From: a bacterium UBP9_UBA1432
GTDB taxonomy: Bacteria; Vulcanimicrobiota; Xenobia; Xenobiales; Xenobiaceae
NCBI GenBank assembly: GCA_002329445.1
Contig: DCTU01000404.1
Location: 9,189-15,342, forward strand
Direction: 5' to 3'
DNA: 6,154 bases
Within the stretch, counting starts at the first letter, position 1; each line of letters opens with the position of its first letter. The position numbers were made by a program, and so were the translations under genes. Shown here one piece after another: positions 1 to 5,957 of this stretch. The notes under the pieces were generated by a model, which ran no database searches, was not told where the DNA came from, and saw only the letters and a list, made by a program, of their open reading frames with translations.

Positions 1-187
1 GGCCCGGGCTTGCTGGCGCAGGCGTGCCAAAGCGCGCGAACATCCGGGTCCTCGGCATGGGAACCTGTGTTTGGCAGGAGGCTGGCGCTCGGCCCCGGAA
101 CCCGCGTCCCATTCTTCCCGCAGGCCTTCGGATGACGCCGGCTCGCTTGCGCTGCCGGCCCGGGCTAGCGGGTTTTCGAGGCTCGCC
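1..187. other. Left-edge sequence, no gene assigned
   Basis: The helicase reading frame is open from the left edge, so the gene could in principle start further upstream: a TTG at 71 or a start outside the window. The translation before 188 is rich in Arg, Pro and Ser and shows nothing family-like. In another frame an open stretch from position 3 ends in a TGA at 189-191, overlapping the GTG at 188 as GTGA. That would fit the tail of a translationally coupled upstream gene, but its translation is also Arg/Pro-rich and unrecognised. Third-position base composition does not clearly favour any of the three frames. Confidence 0.35.
178..181 (+). promoter_or_regulatory. Ribosome binding site deciding the helicase start
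   Basis: GAGG at 178-181 lies 6 nt before the GTG at 188, a normal Shine-Dalgarno distance. It supports GTG 188 over the upstream in-frame TTG at 71, which lacks a comparable site at good spacing. The GTG also overlaps a TGA in another frame (GTGA, 188-191). Confidence 0.5.
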
Positions 188-1918
188 GTGACCCTTCAGC
201 CCCAACTCACCTCGCCCGAGAGCCTTCTGGAATTCAGCGATTCCGACCAGGAGGTGGTCCGTTTCGCCCTGGAGGGAAGACCCGACCCGCCCCGCGCCGT
301 GTCGGTGCACCTGCAGGCTCAACGCCTGGCCCGCATCCAGGGGTTCGAGGAGTTGTTGTGCCTGCCGCTCCTGCGCGAGGTGCAACGCCTGCCCCACCAG
401 GAGCGGACGGCCCTGACCGTGTTGCGCCGGTTCCGCGGTCGGGCCGTCCTGGGCGACGAAGTGGGACTGGGCAAGACCATCGAGGCCGCCCTGGTCCTGA
501 AGGAATACGTCATGCGCGGGCTGGTGCGCCGGGCCCTGGTCCTGTGTCCACCCTCGCTGGTGCAGCAATGGCAGGAGGAACTCCGCGACAAGTTCGGGTT
601 GGACTCCCTGGCCACATCGGACCCGGAATTCCGTTCATTGGGCGACGAGGCCTGGAGCGGGCGGGACCTGGTGGTCGCCTCGCTGGGCATGGCGCGGATG
701 CCGAGACACCGGGAGGTGCTCAAACGCACTCCCTTTGACCTCCTGATCGTGGACGAGGCCCATCACCTGCGCCATCGGAATTCTGCCGCCTGGCGCCTGG
801 TGTCCGAGATTCCGCGCAAGTTCCTGCTGTTGTTGACGGCCACGCCGGTCCAGAACGACCTGGAGGAACTGTACAACCTGGTCACCCTCCTGCGCCCCGG
901 CCAGTTGGGTACGCCCGCCGAGTTCCGCCGCCGCTTCGTTGACGTGGCTGACCGGCGCCGGCCGCGTCACGTGACCGCACTGCGCGAGTTGATGATGGAC
1001 GTCATGGTCCGCAACACCCGGGCGCAGGTGACCGTGCAACTGCCACCCCGCCGGGCGCGCACGATTCGGGTGCAGCCGGAGCCGGAGGAGGCGGAGGTCT
1101 TGTCTTTCGTGGCTTCCCTGGTGAGGAGGGAGTGGGGAGGGAAGGGACTCTCCGTCTCGGCTCTGACCTCCCTGCAACTGCAGGCGGCCTCCTCCCCCCT
1201 GGCCGTGGCCGAGGCCCTGCGCAAGCGCGGGCACCTGGAGATGGCCCGGCAGGCCGAGAACCTGGGCGCCGGGGCCAAAGGTCGCGCCCTGGAGACCCTG
1301 CTGCGGAGGTTGGATGGGCCGGCCCTGGTTTTCACGCGCTCTTCCCGCACGGCCGGGGCCCTGGTCAGCCAGTTGCGCGAGGCGGGCCTGAAGGTCTTCC
1401 GTTACACCGGGGACCTGGACCCGGCCAGTCGCGAGGCCGAGTTGCGCCGTTTCACCTCAGAGGGGGGTGTCCTGGTCCTGACCGAGGTCGGCTCGGAAGG
1501 CAAGAACCTTCAGTTCTGCAGGAACCTGGTCAACTTCGACCTGCCCTGGAACCCGATGCGGATCGAGCAGCGGGTGGGGCGCCTGCATCGTTTGGGTCAG
1601 ACCGGGACCATCCAGGTCTTCAACCTGTGCCTGACCGGTTCCCTGGAGGACTACCTGCTGACGATCCTCGACGAGAAGCTCAACATGTTCGAGTTGGTGG
1701 TCGGCGAGATCGAGATGATCCTGGGCCCTCTTGAGGAGGAGGGAGACCTGGAAGACATGCTGATGGAGATGGTGGCCAGCACTGAGGGCCCCGAGGACCT
1801 GGCCGCCAGGATGCAGGCGCTGGGAGAGCGGATGGAGGGCCTGCGCCGAGACTACCAGGCCAACCAGGAGTATGACCAGACCCTGTTCGGCGACGAATTC
1901 CGGGTCGAGGAGGCCTGA
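188..1918 (+). CDS. SNF2/RapA-type ATPase (DEAD/DEAH helicase-like, split form)
   Basis: The 576-residue protein (from GTG 188) is a superfamily 2 ATPase of the SNF2 class, expected to translocate on double-stranded DNA and displace bound protein. Visible motifs are: Walker A GDEVGLGKT (about 89-97), motif Ia VLCPPSLVQQW (about 118-128), DEAH box LIVDEAHHL (about 186-194), motif III LLTATPVQN (about 215-223), motif IV ALVFTRSS (about 379-386), motif V TEVGSEGKNLQ (about 432-442) and motif VI QRVGRLHRLGQ (about 461-471). The motif V-VI stretch is closest in style to RapA/HepA, the ATPase that recycles stalled RNA polymerase, and to related archaeal and Gram-positive proteins. The protein stops about 105 residues after motif VI, with an acidic Glu/Met-rich tail. 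It lacks the long C-terminal region of full-length RapA (about 970 aa) and shows no Tudor-like N-terminus. The following gene begins 1 nt after its stop and may supply the missing half. Family is secure; the cellular role is inference. Confidence 0.93.
   Translation: MTLQPQLTSPESLLEFSDSDQEVVRFALEGRPDPPRAVSVHLQAQRLARIQGFEELLCLPLLREVQRLPHQERTALTVLRRFRGRAVLGDEVGLGKTIEAALVLKEYVMRGLVRRALVLCPPSLVQQWQEELRDKFGLDSLATSDPEFRSLGDEAWSGRDLVVASLGMARMPRHREVLKRTPFDLLIVDEAHHLRHRNSAAWRLVSEIPRKFLLLLTATPVQNDLEELYNLVTLLRPGQLGTPAEFRRRFVDVADRRRPRHVTALRELMMDVMVRNTRAQVTVQLPPRRARTIRVQPEPEEAEVLSFVASLVRREWGGKGLSVSALTSLQLQAASSPLAVAEALRKRGHLEMARQAENLGAGAKGRALETLLRRLDGPALVFTRSSRTAGALVSQLREAGLKVFRYTGDLDPASREAELRRFTSEGGVLVLTEVGSEGKNLQFCRNLVNFDLPWNPMRIEQRVGRLHRLGQTGTIQVFNLCLTGSLEDYLLTILDEKLNMFELVVGEIEMILGPLEEEGDLEDMLMEMVASTEGPEDLAARMQALGERMEGLRRDYQANQEYDQTLFGDEFRVEEA
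1907..1913 (+). promoter_or_regulatory. Ribosome binding site of the helicase partner gene
   Basis: GAGGAGG lies inside the last helicase codons, 6 nt before the ATG at 1920. It fixes that start in preference to an in-frame ATG at 1872, which would overlap the helicase gene by 47 nt and add an unconserved-looking 16-residue extension. Confidence 0.75.
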
Positions 1919-1919
1919 G

Positions 1920-3986
1920 ATGGACGCCACGACCTTCCTGGAAGAGGTCTACCGCCTCCATGGCGGGCTGGTCGAGCGCCAGGCGGATCGCCTGGTAGCC
2001 CTGGCCCCGCCAGCTTCCGGTCTTCCGGAGTCCGCCGAGGTCTGGGCCGGCACGCCCGACGCCTGCCCCGAGGGCCTGGAAATCCTGCACCCCGGCCACC
2101 CGATCCTGGAGGCGGGGATCCAGCGGGCCCTGCAGGGAGGGCGCTTCGGTCTGAGGCACCTGGTGACTGCGGCCTCGCACCGGAAGGGCCTGGCTGACCT
2201 GGCCCGGCGCACCTTCGGCTTTCGGAATGCCCGGCTGGAGCTGGGCGAAGGCCTGGCTTCGGTGGTCCCCTGGGCGACCTTCCACTTCCACGTCACCTTT
2301 CTGTGGGACGAGAAGCGCGAAGATCTGGTGTCGATTCCGGTCGATCTGCACACCGGGGGCCGGGTCTCCTTGGCCAGCCTGGAGAAGGCCTGGCTGGACC
2401 CGGGAGGATTGCCTGGTGCCGACCGTGGGGGGCTGAGCGCGGGCTTGGACTTCGCTCGCCGCCACCTGCGGGGGGAGCTCGCCCCCCGGATCCAAGCCAT
2501 GCAGAACCAGGCCAGGAACCACCTGGAGGTGGAGGAGGCCAGGCTCGCGTCCTATTACGGAGGCTTGATGGAGGATCTGGCCAGGCGTCTGGGCTCGGCC
2601 TCTCCCCAGCGTCGGGCAGGCCTGGAAGCCAAACGGTTGCAGGCCGAGGCCGACTGGGCCGCCCGTCGCGCCGAGATGCAGGACAAGTTCCGGCTGCGCG
2701 TGCGCGCTGAACTGGCCTGCCTGGAGGTGGTGGACCTGCCTCGGATCCTGATGCCCGCCAGGCTCGTGGCTGGCAAGTCCGTGCGCGAGCTGGTCCTCAG
2801 CTACAATCTTCTGACCCGCGAGTTCGACCCTTTGGCCTGCGAGGGTTGCCTGGGGTCCACCCATGTGGTCTGGTTGTGCGAGTCCGGCCACCTCTCCTGT
2901 GCGAAGTGCCACTCCACCTGCCTCGGCTGCGACCGTCCGCTCTGCCGGGTCTGTTCGACCGAGGGCTGCGCCCGGTGCGGCGCAGGTCGCTGCCCCGGGT
3001 GTGGCGACTGCTCGGCGGGATGCGACCAGAGGGCGCCTGCGGTTCCGCTGACCAGTCGGGAGTCCGGGGCTTCGTCCAAGGTGGATGGGAGGGGGTCGCC
3101 ACCTGCTGCCCCAGGGCCGGCGTCGCCATCCGCTTCTGCCAGCCTCGCAGGGAAGGCCCCGCCATCACCCGCCGCAGGGCCGGCAGGGAGGACTTCGCCA
3201 CCTGCGGCCGTCAGAGGCGCGGGGAGGGCCCTGCAACCTGCTTCCGGCAGGCCCGCGCCGGGCACGGTTCCCCTGGAGCGGGATTCGGATCTGGTCCGCG
3301 AGCTCTTCAGCGACCTCGTCCAGGTCTACATCGACCTGGAGGAACTGCTGGGTCCCATCCTCTCCCTGGTCGAGCAGCGAAGACTGAAGGCGGCCGCCGG
3401 GAGGCTGGCCCAACTGGAGTGGACGTTGCAGACCAACCCTCAGGAGCTGGTCGATCGCCTGCACCGGGTCGGTTCGTGCCTGAGGTCCTCGGACCCCAGC
3501 CAGGCTTCGTCGCGCCTGCGCAAGCTCCGCGACCGCCTGGCTGCGGAGGGTGTGCTGCGGCAACACGGGATGCTGCCGCCTGCTCCCCGCCCTCCTTCTG
3601 GAGCCGCGGCGGCTCGGCCCCCGGCTCGTGCCTCAGTGCCTCCTGACAGGCCCCGCCCTCCGGCTCCCGCCCGGCCGGCGTCGCAGGGCGCGGCGGCTCG
3701 CTCCTCCCGGCACACCCTCGAGGCTGCCCAGAGGTTGCTTCGGGAGGTCATGCCGGGCTGCGGTGCGCCGGAGGACTGGGTTGAGCGCGCGGTCGCCCTG
3801 TTGGAGCAGGAAGCCGAACTGATCGGCCAGTCGAATTCCGGCCCCGCCGGATGGGCCGCTGCAGTCACCTATCTCACGACCCGGGGCCCGACGCAGGCCG
3901 CCGTCGGCTCGTGGTTCGGTGTCAGCGCGTCAACGGTCAGCCAGCGCTGCGGAGACCTGAAGTTCGCTGTGGCCAGAAGAATGTAG
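1920..3986 (+). CDS. Helicase-partner protein: RapA-C-like region, Cys-rich zinc cluster, TFIIB-like HTH
   Basis: The 688-residue protein starts 1 nt after the helicase stop with a strong ribosome site, so the two are almost certainly co-translated and functional partners. Residues 1-150 include ILHPGHPILEAGIQRAL (55-71), like the HPL motif in the C-terminal half of RapA-like proteins, then a probable beta-rich stretch (F121-H144). Residues 178-265 are charged and helical, likely coiled coil. Residues 307-368 hold 15 cysteines, mostly CxxC pairs, plus GHLSC (323-327), typical of structural zinc binding. Two Pro/Ala-rich linkers (about 371-450 and 552-598) flank a helical domain (about 453-550). 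The C-terminus (600-688) ends in an HTH, with GPTQAAVGSWFGVSASTVSQ at 656-675, that resembles the second cyclin-like repeat of TFIIB; a generic sigma-type HTH is the alternative. No signal peptide or membrane segment is seen. I infer a DNA- or RNA-polymerase-targeting subunit for the ATPase. The exact family is not recognised by name. Confidence 0.85.
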   Translation: MDATTFLEEVYRLHGGLVERQADRLVALAPPASGLPESAEVWAGTPDACPEGLEILHPGHPILEAGIQRALQGGRFGLRHLVTAASHRKGLADLARRTFGFRNARLELGEGLASVVPWATFHFHVTFLWDEKREDLVSIPVDLHTGGRVSLASLEKAWLDPGGLPGADRGGLSAGLDFARRHLRGELAPRIQAMQNQARNHLEVEEARLASYYGGLMEDLARRLGSASPQRRAGLEAKRLQAEADWAARRAEMQDKFRLRVRAELACLEVVDLPRILMPARLVAGKSVRELVLSYNLLTREFDPLACEGCLGSTHVVWLCESGHLSCAKCHSTCLGCDRPLCRVCSTEGCARCGAGRCPGCGDCSAGCDQRAPAVPLTSRESGASSKVDGRGSPPAAPGPASPSASASLAGKAPPSPAAGPAGRTSPPAAVRGAGRALQPASGRPAPGTVPLERDSDLVRELFSDLVQVYIDLEELLGPILSLVEQRRLKAAAGRLAQLEWTLQTNPQELVDRLHRVGSCLRSSDPSQASSRLRKLRDRLAAEGVLRQHGMLPPAPRPPSGAAAARPPARASVPPDRPRPPAPARPASQGAAARSSRHTLEAAQRLLREVMPGCGAPEDWVERAVALLEQEAELIGQSNSGPAGWAAAVTYLTTRGPTQAAVGSWFGVSASTVSQRCGDLKFAVARRM

Positions 3987-4027
3987 GCCTGCGAGGCGGA
4001 GGGGCACGGGGACGCGCACCCGTCATC

Positions 4028-4070
4028 TTTCGCAGGAGATTCCTGGGAAGGATGCTGGATTGCGGGCGCC
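4028..4070 (+). repeat. Dispersed repeat, copy A
   Basis: This 43-nt element begins TTTCGCAGGAGATTCCTGGG. It matches copy C (5958-6000) at 40 of 43 positions and copy B (4183-4222) at 22 of the first 23. It contains a small inverted repeat, CAGGA-GAT-TCCTG (4033-4045), and its 3' end runs into a perfect 9-bp GC hairpin. It lies 42 nt after the stop codon of the helicase partner gene. The repeat itself is directly visible; its nature (mobile, regulatory or RNA) is unknown. Confidence 0.8.
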
Positions 4071-4091
4071 GGCGAGCGGCTGCGCCGGCGC
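4066..4091 (+). terminator. GC-rich hairpin after the helicase operon, possible terminator
   Basis: GCGCCGGCG (4066-4074) and CGCCGGCGC (4083-4091) form a perfect 9-bp stem with an 8-nt loop, about 80 nt after the stop codon of the partner gene. No T-tract follows, so it is not a canonical intrinsic terminator. It may instead be the 3' part of the repeat unit, because copy C also runs into a hairpin with a GCGCC stem. The stem is certain; the terminator role is weakly supported. Confidence 0.35.
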
Positions 4092-4182
4092 GCCACGGCG
4101 CGGGCGCGAGGTGCGGCGACGCCGCGCCCAAGCGTGGCACCCGACCTCGTGTGCCAGCGCCCCCTCCCCGTTTTTCATCTTG

Positions 4183-4222
4183 TTTCGCAGGAGGTTCCTG
4201 GGAAGCGTGTCGGGTCGCGAGC
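4183..4222 (+). repeat. Dispersed repeat, copy B (diverged)
   Basis: The first 23 nt match copy A with one change (GAGG for GAGA). The remaining 17 nt match at about 10 positions, so this is the most diverged of the three. The inverted repeat CAGGA-GGT-TCCTG is kept. It starts 155 nt after the start of copy A, in the same orientation, and is preceded by a T-rich tract at 4171-4185. Confidence 0.7.
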
Positions 4223-4560
4223 TTGGCGGCGGAGCACATGACGGCGGCGCGGCGCTGGAGTGAGGCCTGGCGCACGAGGCAGCGGGTGTGCTGACAGTCC
4301 GTGTCTTCTCTTCAGCCCCACGCCGCCCAGGTCGCCCTCGCGGAGCCGGGGAGGCTTCGCCCTCCAACTTGGGGATTGCCTCGTGGCCTTGCGCATCCAT
4401 GTTCATGCTTGTTCCTCCCGGTAGTTCGCCGGGGGGGGCCTACAGGGGTTCTGTCAACCTCTTCGAGGGATACGCCATAGGTAGGCGGGCCCATGTGCGG
4501 GATCCGCCGATTTCGCCAGCGACTGTCCGGTATCGCCTGGCCAGAGATCCTGCAGCGCGA

Positions 4561-4599
4561 CCGGGATCCGCCATCCAGGCAGGCTGTCGACCATCCCGG
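4561..4599 (-). other. Inverted repeat downstream of the toxin gene
   Basis: CCGGGAT (4561-4567) and ATCCCGG (4593-4599) are perfect 7-bp inverted arms around 25 nt. The element starts 17 nt past the toxin stop on the - strand, where a transcript end would be expected. The loop is long and no T-tract follows, so it is at best a weak terminator candidate. Confidence 0.2.
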
Positions 4600-4615
4600 C
4601 TCGGACGCAATCGCC

Positions 4616-4981
4616 CTACAGACCGAACATCGCCCTGAGACCCTCTTCGACGGGCGCATACTCCGTCGGCCCCAACTGCCCCAAGTAGCCTCTCACACGC
4701 CGAGCATCCATGGCCGCAACCTGGTCAAGCATCATCGTGCTATCCACCGGCAGACCCGCGCTTCCGCCCTTCAGGTGGACATAGAGGGGCCCCGGCGGGA
4801 GGTGTCGGGCGGACGTCAGGGGCGCCACGATCAGCACCGGGAAGCGGGTCCCCTGAACTCGACCTGGATCCGCCAACACCACGCAGGGCCGGCGGCCCAC
4901 CTGCTCGTGCCCCGGAGGTCTGCGCACCGGCAACTCGAACCACAGGACGGCCCCGGCGGGCACCGGCTCCGCGTCACTCAT
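4616..4981 (-). CDS. MazF/PemK-family toxin, probable mRNA endoribonuclease
   Basis: The 121-residue protein is about the usual MazF length (about 110-120). It opens with the family pattern: GAVLWFELPV (10-19), then the loop GHEQVGRRPCVVL (24-36), then VLIVAPLTS (49-57). By eye, R31 and T56 align with the catalytic Arg and Thr of Escherichia coli MazF; LDQVAAMDARR (85-95) matches the later conserved DQV region. Such toxins cleave RNA at short sequence motifs and stop translation when the antitoxin is lost. The start ATG at 4981 overlaps the antitoxin stop as ATGA (4978-4981), the classic coupled arrangement. A longer in-frame extension toward 5371 exists but overlaps the antitoxin gene and is rejected. 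A G-rich stretch upstream is a modest ribosome site, consistent with dependence on coupling. The family is clear; cleavage specificity cannot be read from sequence. Confidence 0.9.
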   Translation of the reverse strand: MSDAEPVPAGAVLWFELPVRRPPGHEQVGRRPCVVLADPGRVQGTRFPVLIVAPLTSARHLPPGPLYVHLKGGSAGLPVDSTMMLDQVAAMDARRVRGYLGQLGPTEYAPVEEGLRAMFGL

Positions 4982-5340
4982 TGGACGACCAGCCCCCTGC
5001 CGGGAACGTAGCGCGCCGGCCGGGCCGCCTTGGCCATCGCCTCCAGCCACTTCAGACGCAGCTCCGCTGGAGTGTCGCCCTCGACCTGCTCCAATGCCTC
5101 CGCGACTTGCTCCGCAGCAACTTCGAGCCACGCGGAACCTTCGTCGGGAGGAGCCACTTTCGGCGGCTCCCGCAACCAGTGCAGAAGCTCCGACTGCAGA
5201 AACCGCCATTCCCGTCCTACTTTCACGGCGGGAAGGCGGCGGCTGCGCGCGAGCTGCCGCACCCCATATGGGCTCATCTGGAGCAGGTCCGCAGCCTGTT
5301 CCGCCGTCAGGACCTCCCGGTCTCGCTGCACTTTGTCCAT
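4978..5340 (-). CDS. Antitoxin candidate with excisionase/MerR-type winged HTH
   Basis: Residues 9-57 of this 120-aa protein form a typical excisionase-family winged HTH: VLTAEQAADLLQMSPYGVRQLA, a turn, then a wing containing KVGREWRF and a closing helix SELLHWL. Residues 62-105 are helical and rich in Glu/Ala (AAEQVAEALEQVEG). The basic, Gly-containing tail ARYVPGRGLVVQ may be the flexible toxin-binding part. It lies directly before the MazF-type gene with a 4-nt overlap, so I infer the cognate antitoxin and autorepressor. Classic MazE antitoxins use an AbrB-like or ribbon-helix-helix domain, so the HTH type here is less usual. The start ATG at 5340 is supported by AAGGAAGG 5 nt upstream. 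The alternative is a plain transcription regulator or a phage-type excisionase, but no integrase is nearby. Confidence 0.85.
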   Translation of the reverse strand: MDKVQRDREVLTAEQAADLLQMSPYGVRQLARSRRLPAVKVGREWRFLQSELLHWLREPPKVAPPDEGSAWLEVAAEQVAEALEQVEGDTPAELRLKWLEAMAKAARPARYVPGRGLVVQ

Positions 5341-5345
5341 GGGAA

Positions 5346-5353
5346 CCTTCCTT
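5346..5353 (-). promoter_or_regulatory. Ribosome binding site of the antitoxin gene
   Basis: AAGGAAGG on the - strand, 5 nt before the ATG at 5340. It is the strongest Shine-Dalgarno in the toxin operon and would favour antitoxin over toxin synthesis. Confidence 0.7.
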
Positions 5354-5356
5354 CAC

Positions 5357-5394
5357 ACCATGTTCCCACACAGCTCAACATAAAGCAACATGGT
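5357..5394 (-). promoter_or_regulatory. Candidate operator/promoter of the toxin-antitoxin operon
   Basis: ACCATGTT (5357-5364) and AACATGGT (5387-5394) are perfect 8-bp inverted arms whose positions differ by 30 bp, about three helical turns, so both would lie on one DNA face. A direct repeat CAACAT (5376-5381 and 5386-5391) is spaced 10 bp, giving three AACAT-type half-sites in 35 bp. The block is locally AT-richer than its surroundings and sits 17 nt upstream of the antitoxin start. On the - strand TATGTT (5382-5377) could be a -10 box, though no good -35 box is seen at 17 bp. I infer binding by the antitoxin HTH. The repeats are certain; the function is not shown. Confidence 0.55.
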
Positions 5395-5705
5395 CCCGCC
5401 ACCCTGGGTCGCCGCCTCGGGCCGGAAGCAGGGCACGGAGACACTTCCAGGGTGGAAAGGGCGTTCCCGAAACCCGGTTTGAGGACTTCTCGGTACCGCG
5501 ATCACGCTGTTGCAGCGCCAGGGGAGGTCCTCGCGGTAGCCTGGAACGGCACCAGGTGGGCTTTCGGGCATGCCGAAGGCTGGCTGGCATCCATCGAGGC
5601 CGCCAGGGGACAGGCGCTCCCCGGCTCCCCAATGGTCAGGCCGGGGCCGCAAGGTTGAGCCTCCCGACCTGTCTTCGGATCTCCTCTGAGGAATCTGACC
5701 GTTGG
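5395..5705. other. Stretch without recognisable genes
   Basis: Several long frames run through here on both strands, but their translations show no family motif and none has a convincing ribosome site. The frame of the transposase remnant continues through to 5502 on the - strand without a stop, yet past about residue 130 it no longer looks like transposase. It is probably decayed insertion-sequence flank or plain intergenic DNA. Confidence 0.5.
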
Positions 5706-5945
5706 CCGCGACACCCGAGCGATCACCTCCCCAGCGTGTTGCGTCACTCGTCCTGGGAGCCGGATCAGGTGGAAGCGAAAGTCTTTGAGGCGGCGTTCGG
5801 ACCACGAGGCTTCATCACCTGGTTTGAGGTTGTGAGCCTGGACGGTGATCAGGCACCGGGCAGCCTTCACTCCGAAGTGCTTTGAGGGCATCGTTCCGCC
5901 GGCCAGCTCGTTCTTCAGGACATCGTGGATCTGCTCTCCAGCCCC
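5706..5945 (-). pseudogene. Transposase C-terminal remnant (IS1380/IS4-like)
   Basis: On the - strand about 80 residues read like the C-terminal end of a DDE transposase: DVLKNELAGG then MPSKHFGVKAA, AHNL, and RLKDFRFHLIRLPGRVTQHA. In IS1380-type and related IS4-group transposases this zone follows the catalytic Glu region, with a KNEL/KEL element, a small-residue helix ending in HNL or YNL, and a GRVxxHA element near the end. The full protein is about 400-480 aa. Here the catalytic core is missing: upstream, toward the right edge, similarity stops within about 15 nt of repeat copy C. No start codon or ribosome site fits the fragment and the terminal inverted repeats were not found. I call it a dead remnant; the exact IS family is uncertain. 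Confidence 0.6.
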
Positions 5946-5957
5946 GTCTCTGTGATG

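Larger units (their letters stand above)
3987..4615. other. Non-coding stretch between the helicase pair and the toxin operon
   Basis: Open frames here translate to Arg/Pro/Ala-rich strings with no family resemblance and no good ribosome site, so I call no gene. It contains two copies of the dispersed repeat (4028-4070 and 4183-4222), a perfect 9-bp hairpin just after the first, a run of eight Gs (4431-4438), and an 11-bp direct repeat CGGGATCCGCC at 4498-4508 and 4562-4572. The genes on either side converge, so it should contain the transcription ends of both operons. No tRNA, riboswitch or CRISPR pattern was noticed. Confidence 0.6.

Noticed and set aside
71..187. Longer helicase start at TTG 71 (615 aa)
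   Set aside because: The added 39 residues are Ser/Pro/Arg-rich without family likeness, while GTG 188 has GAGG at 6 nt spacing and a GTGA overlap. Not excluded, only less likely.
1872..1919. Upstream ATG for the helicase partner gene
   Set aside because: It would overlap the helicase gene by 47 nt; ATG 1920 has GAGGAGG at ideal spacing.
1680..2912. 410-residue open frame on the - strand
   Set aside because: It is the antisense of the helicase end and partner gene; the translation is Gln/Gly/Leu/Pro-rich as expected for a shadow in GC-rich DNA.
4136..4175. GGCAC/GTGCC hairpin followed by a T-run as an intrinsic terminator
   Set aside because: The stem (4136-4140 with 4151-4155) is short with a 10-nt loop, and 15 nt of C-rich sequence separate it from the T-run at 4171-4175.
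4028..4222. Repeat copies A and B as a CRISPR array
   Set aside because: Only two diverged copies 155 nt apart, no regular spacers and no cas genes.
4431..4438. Run of eight Gs as a phase-variation tract
   Set aside because: It lies in non-coding sequence with no gene or promoter placed to be switched.
4982..5371. Long N-terminal extension of the toxin frame toward 5371
   Set aside because: It lies entirely over the antitoxin gene and operator in another frame and has no domain likeness; the ATGA overlap start gives a normal-length MazF-type protein.
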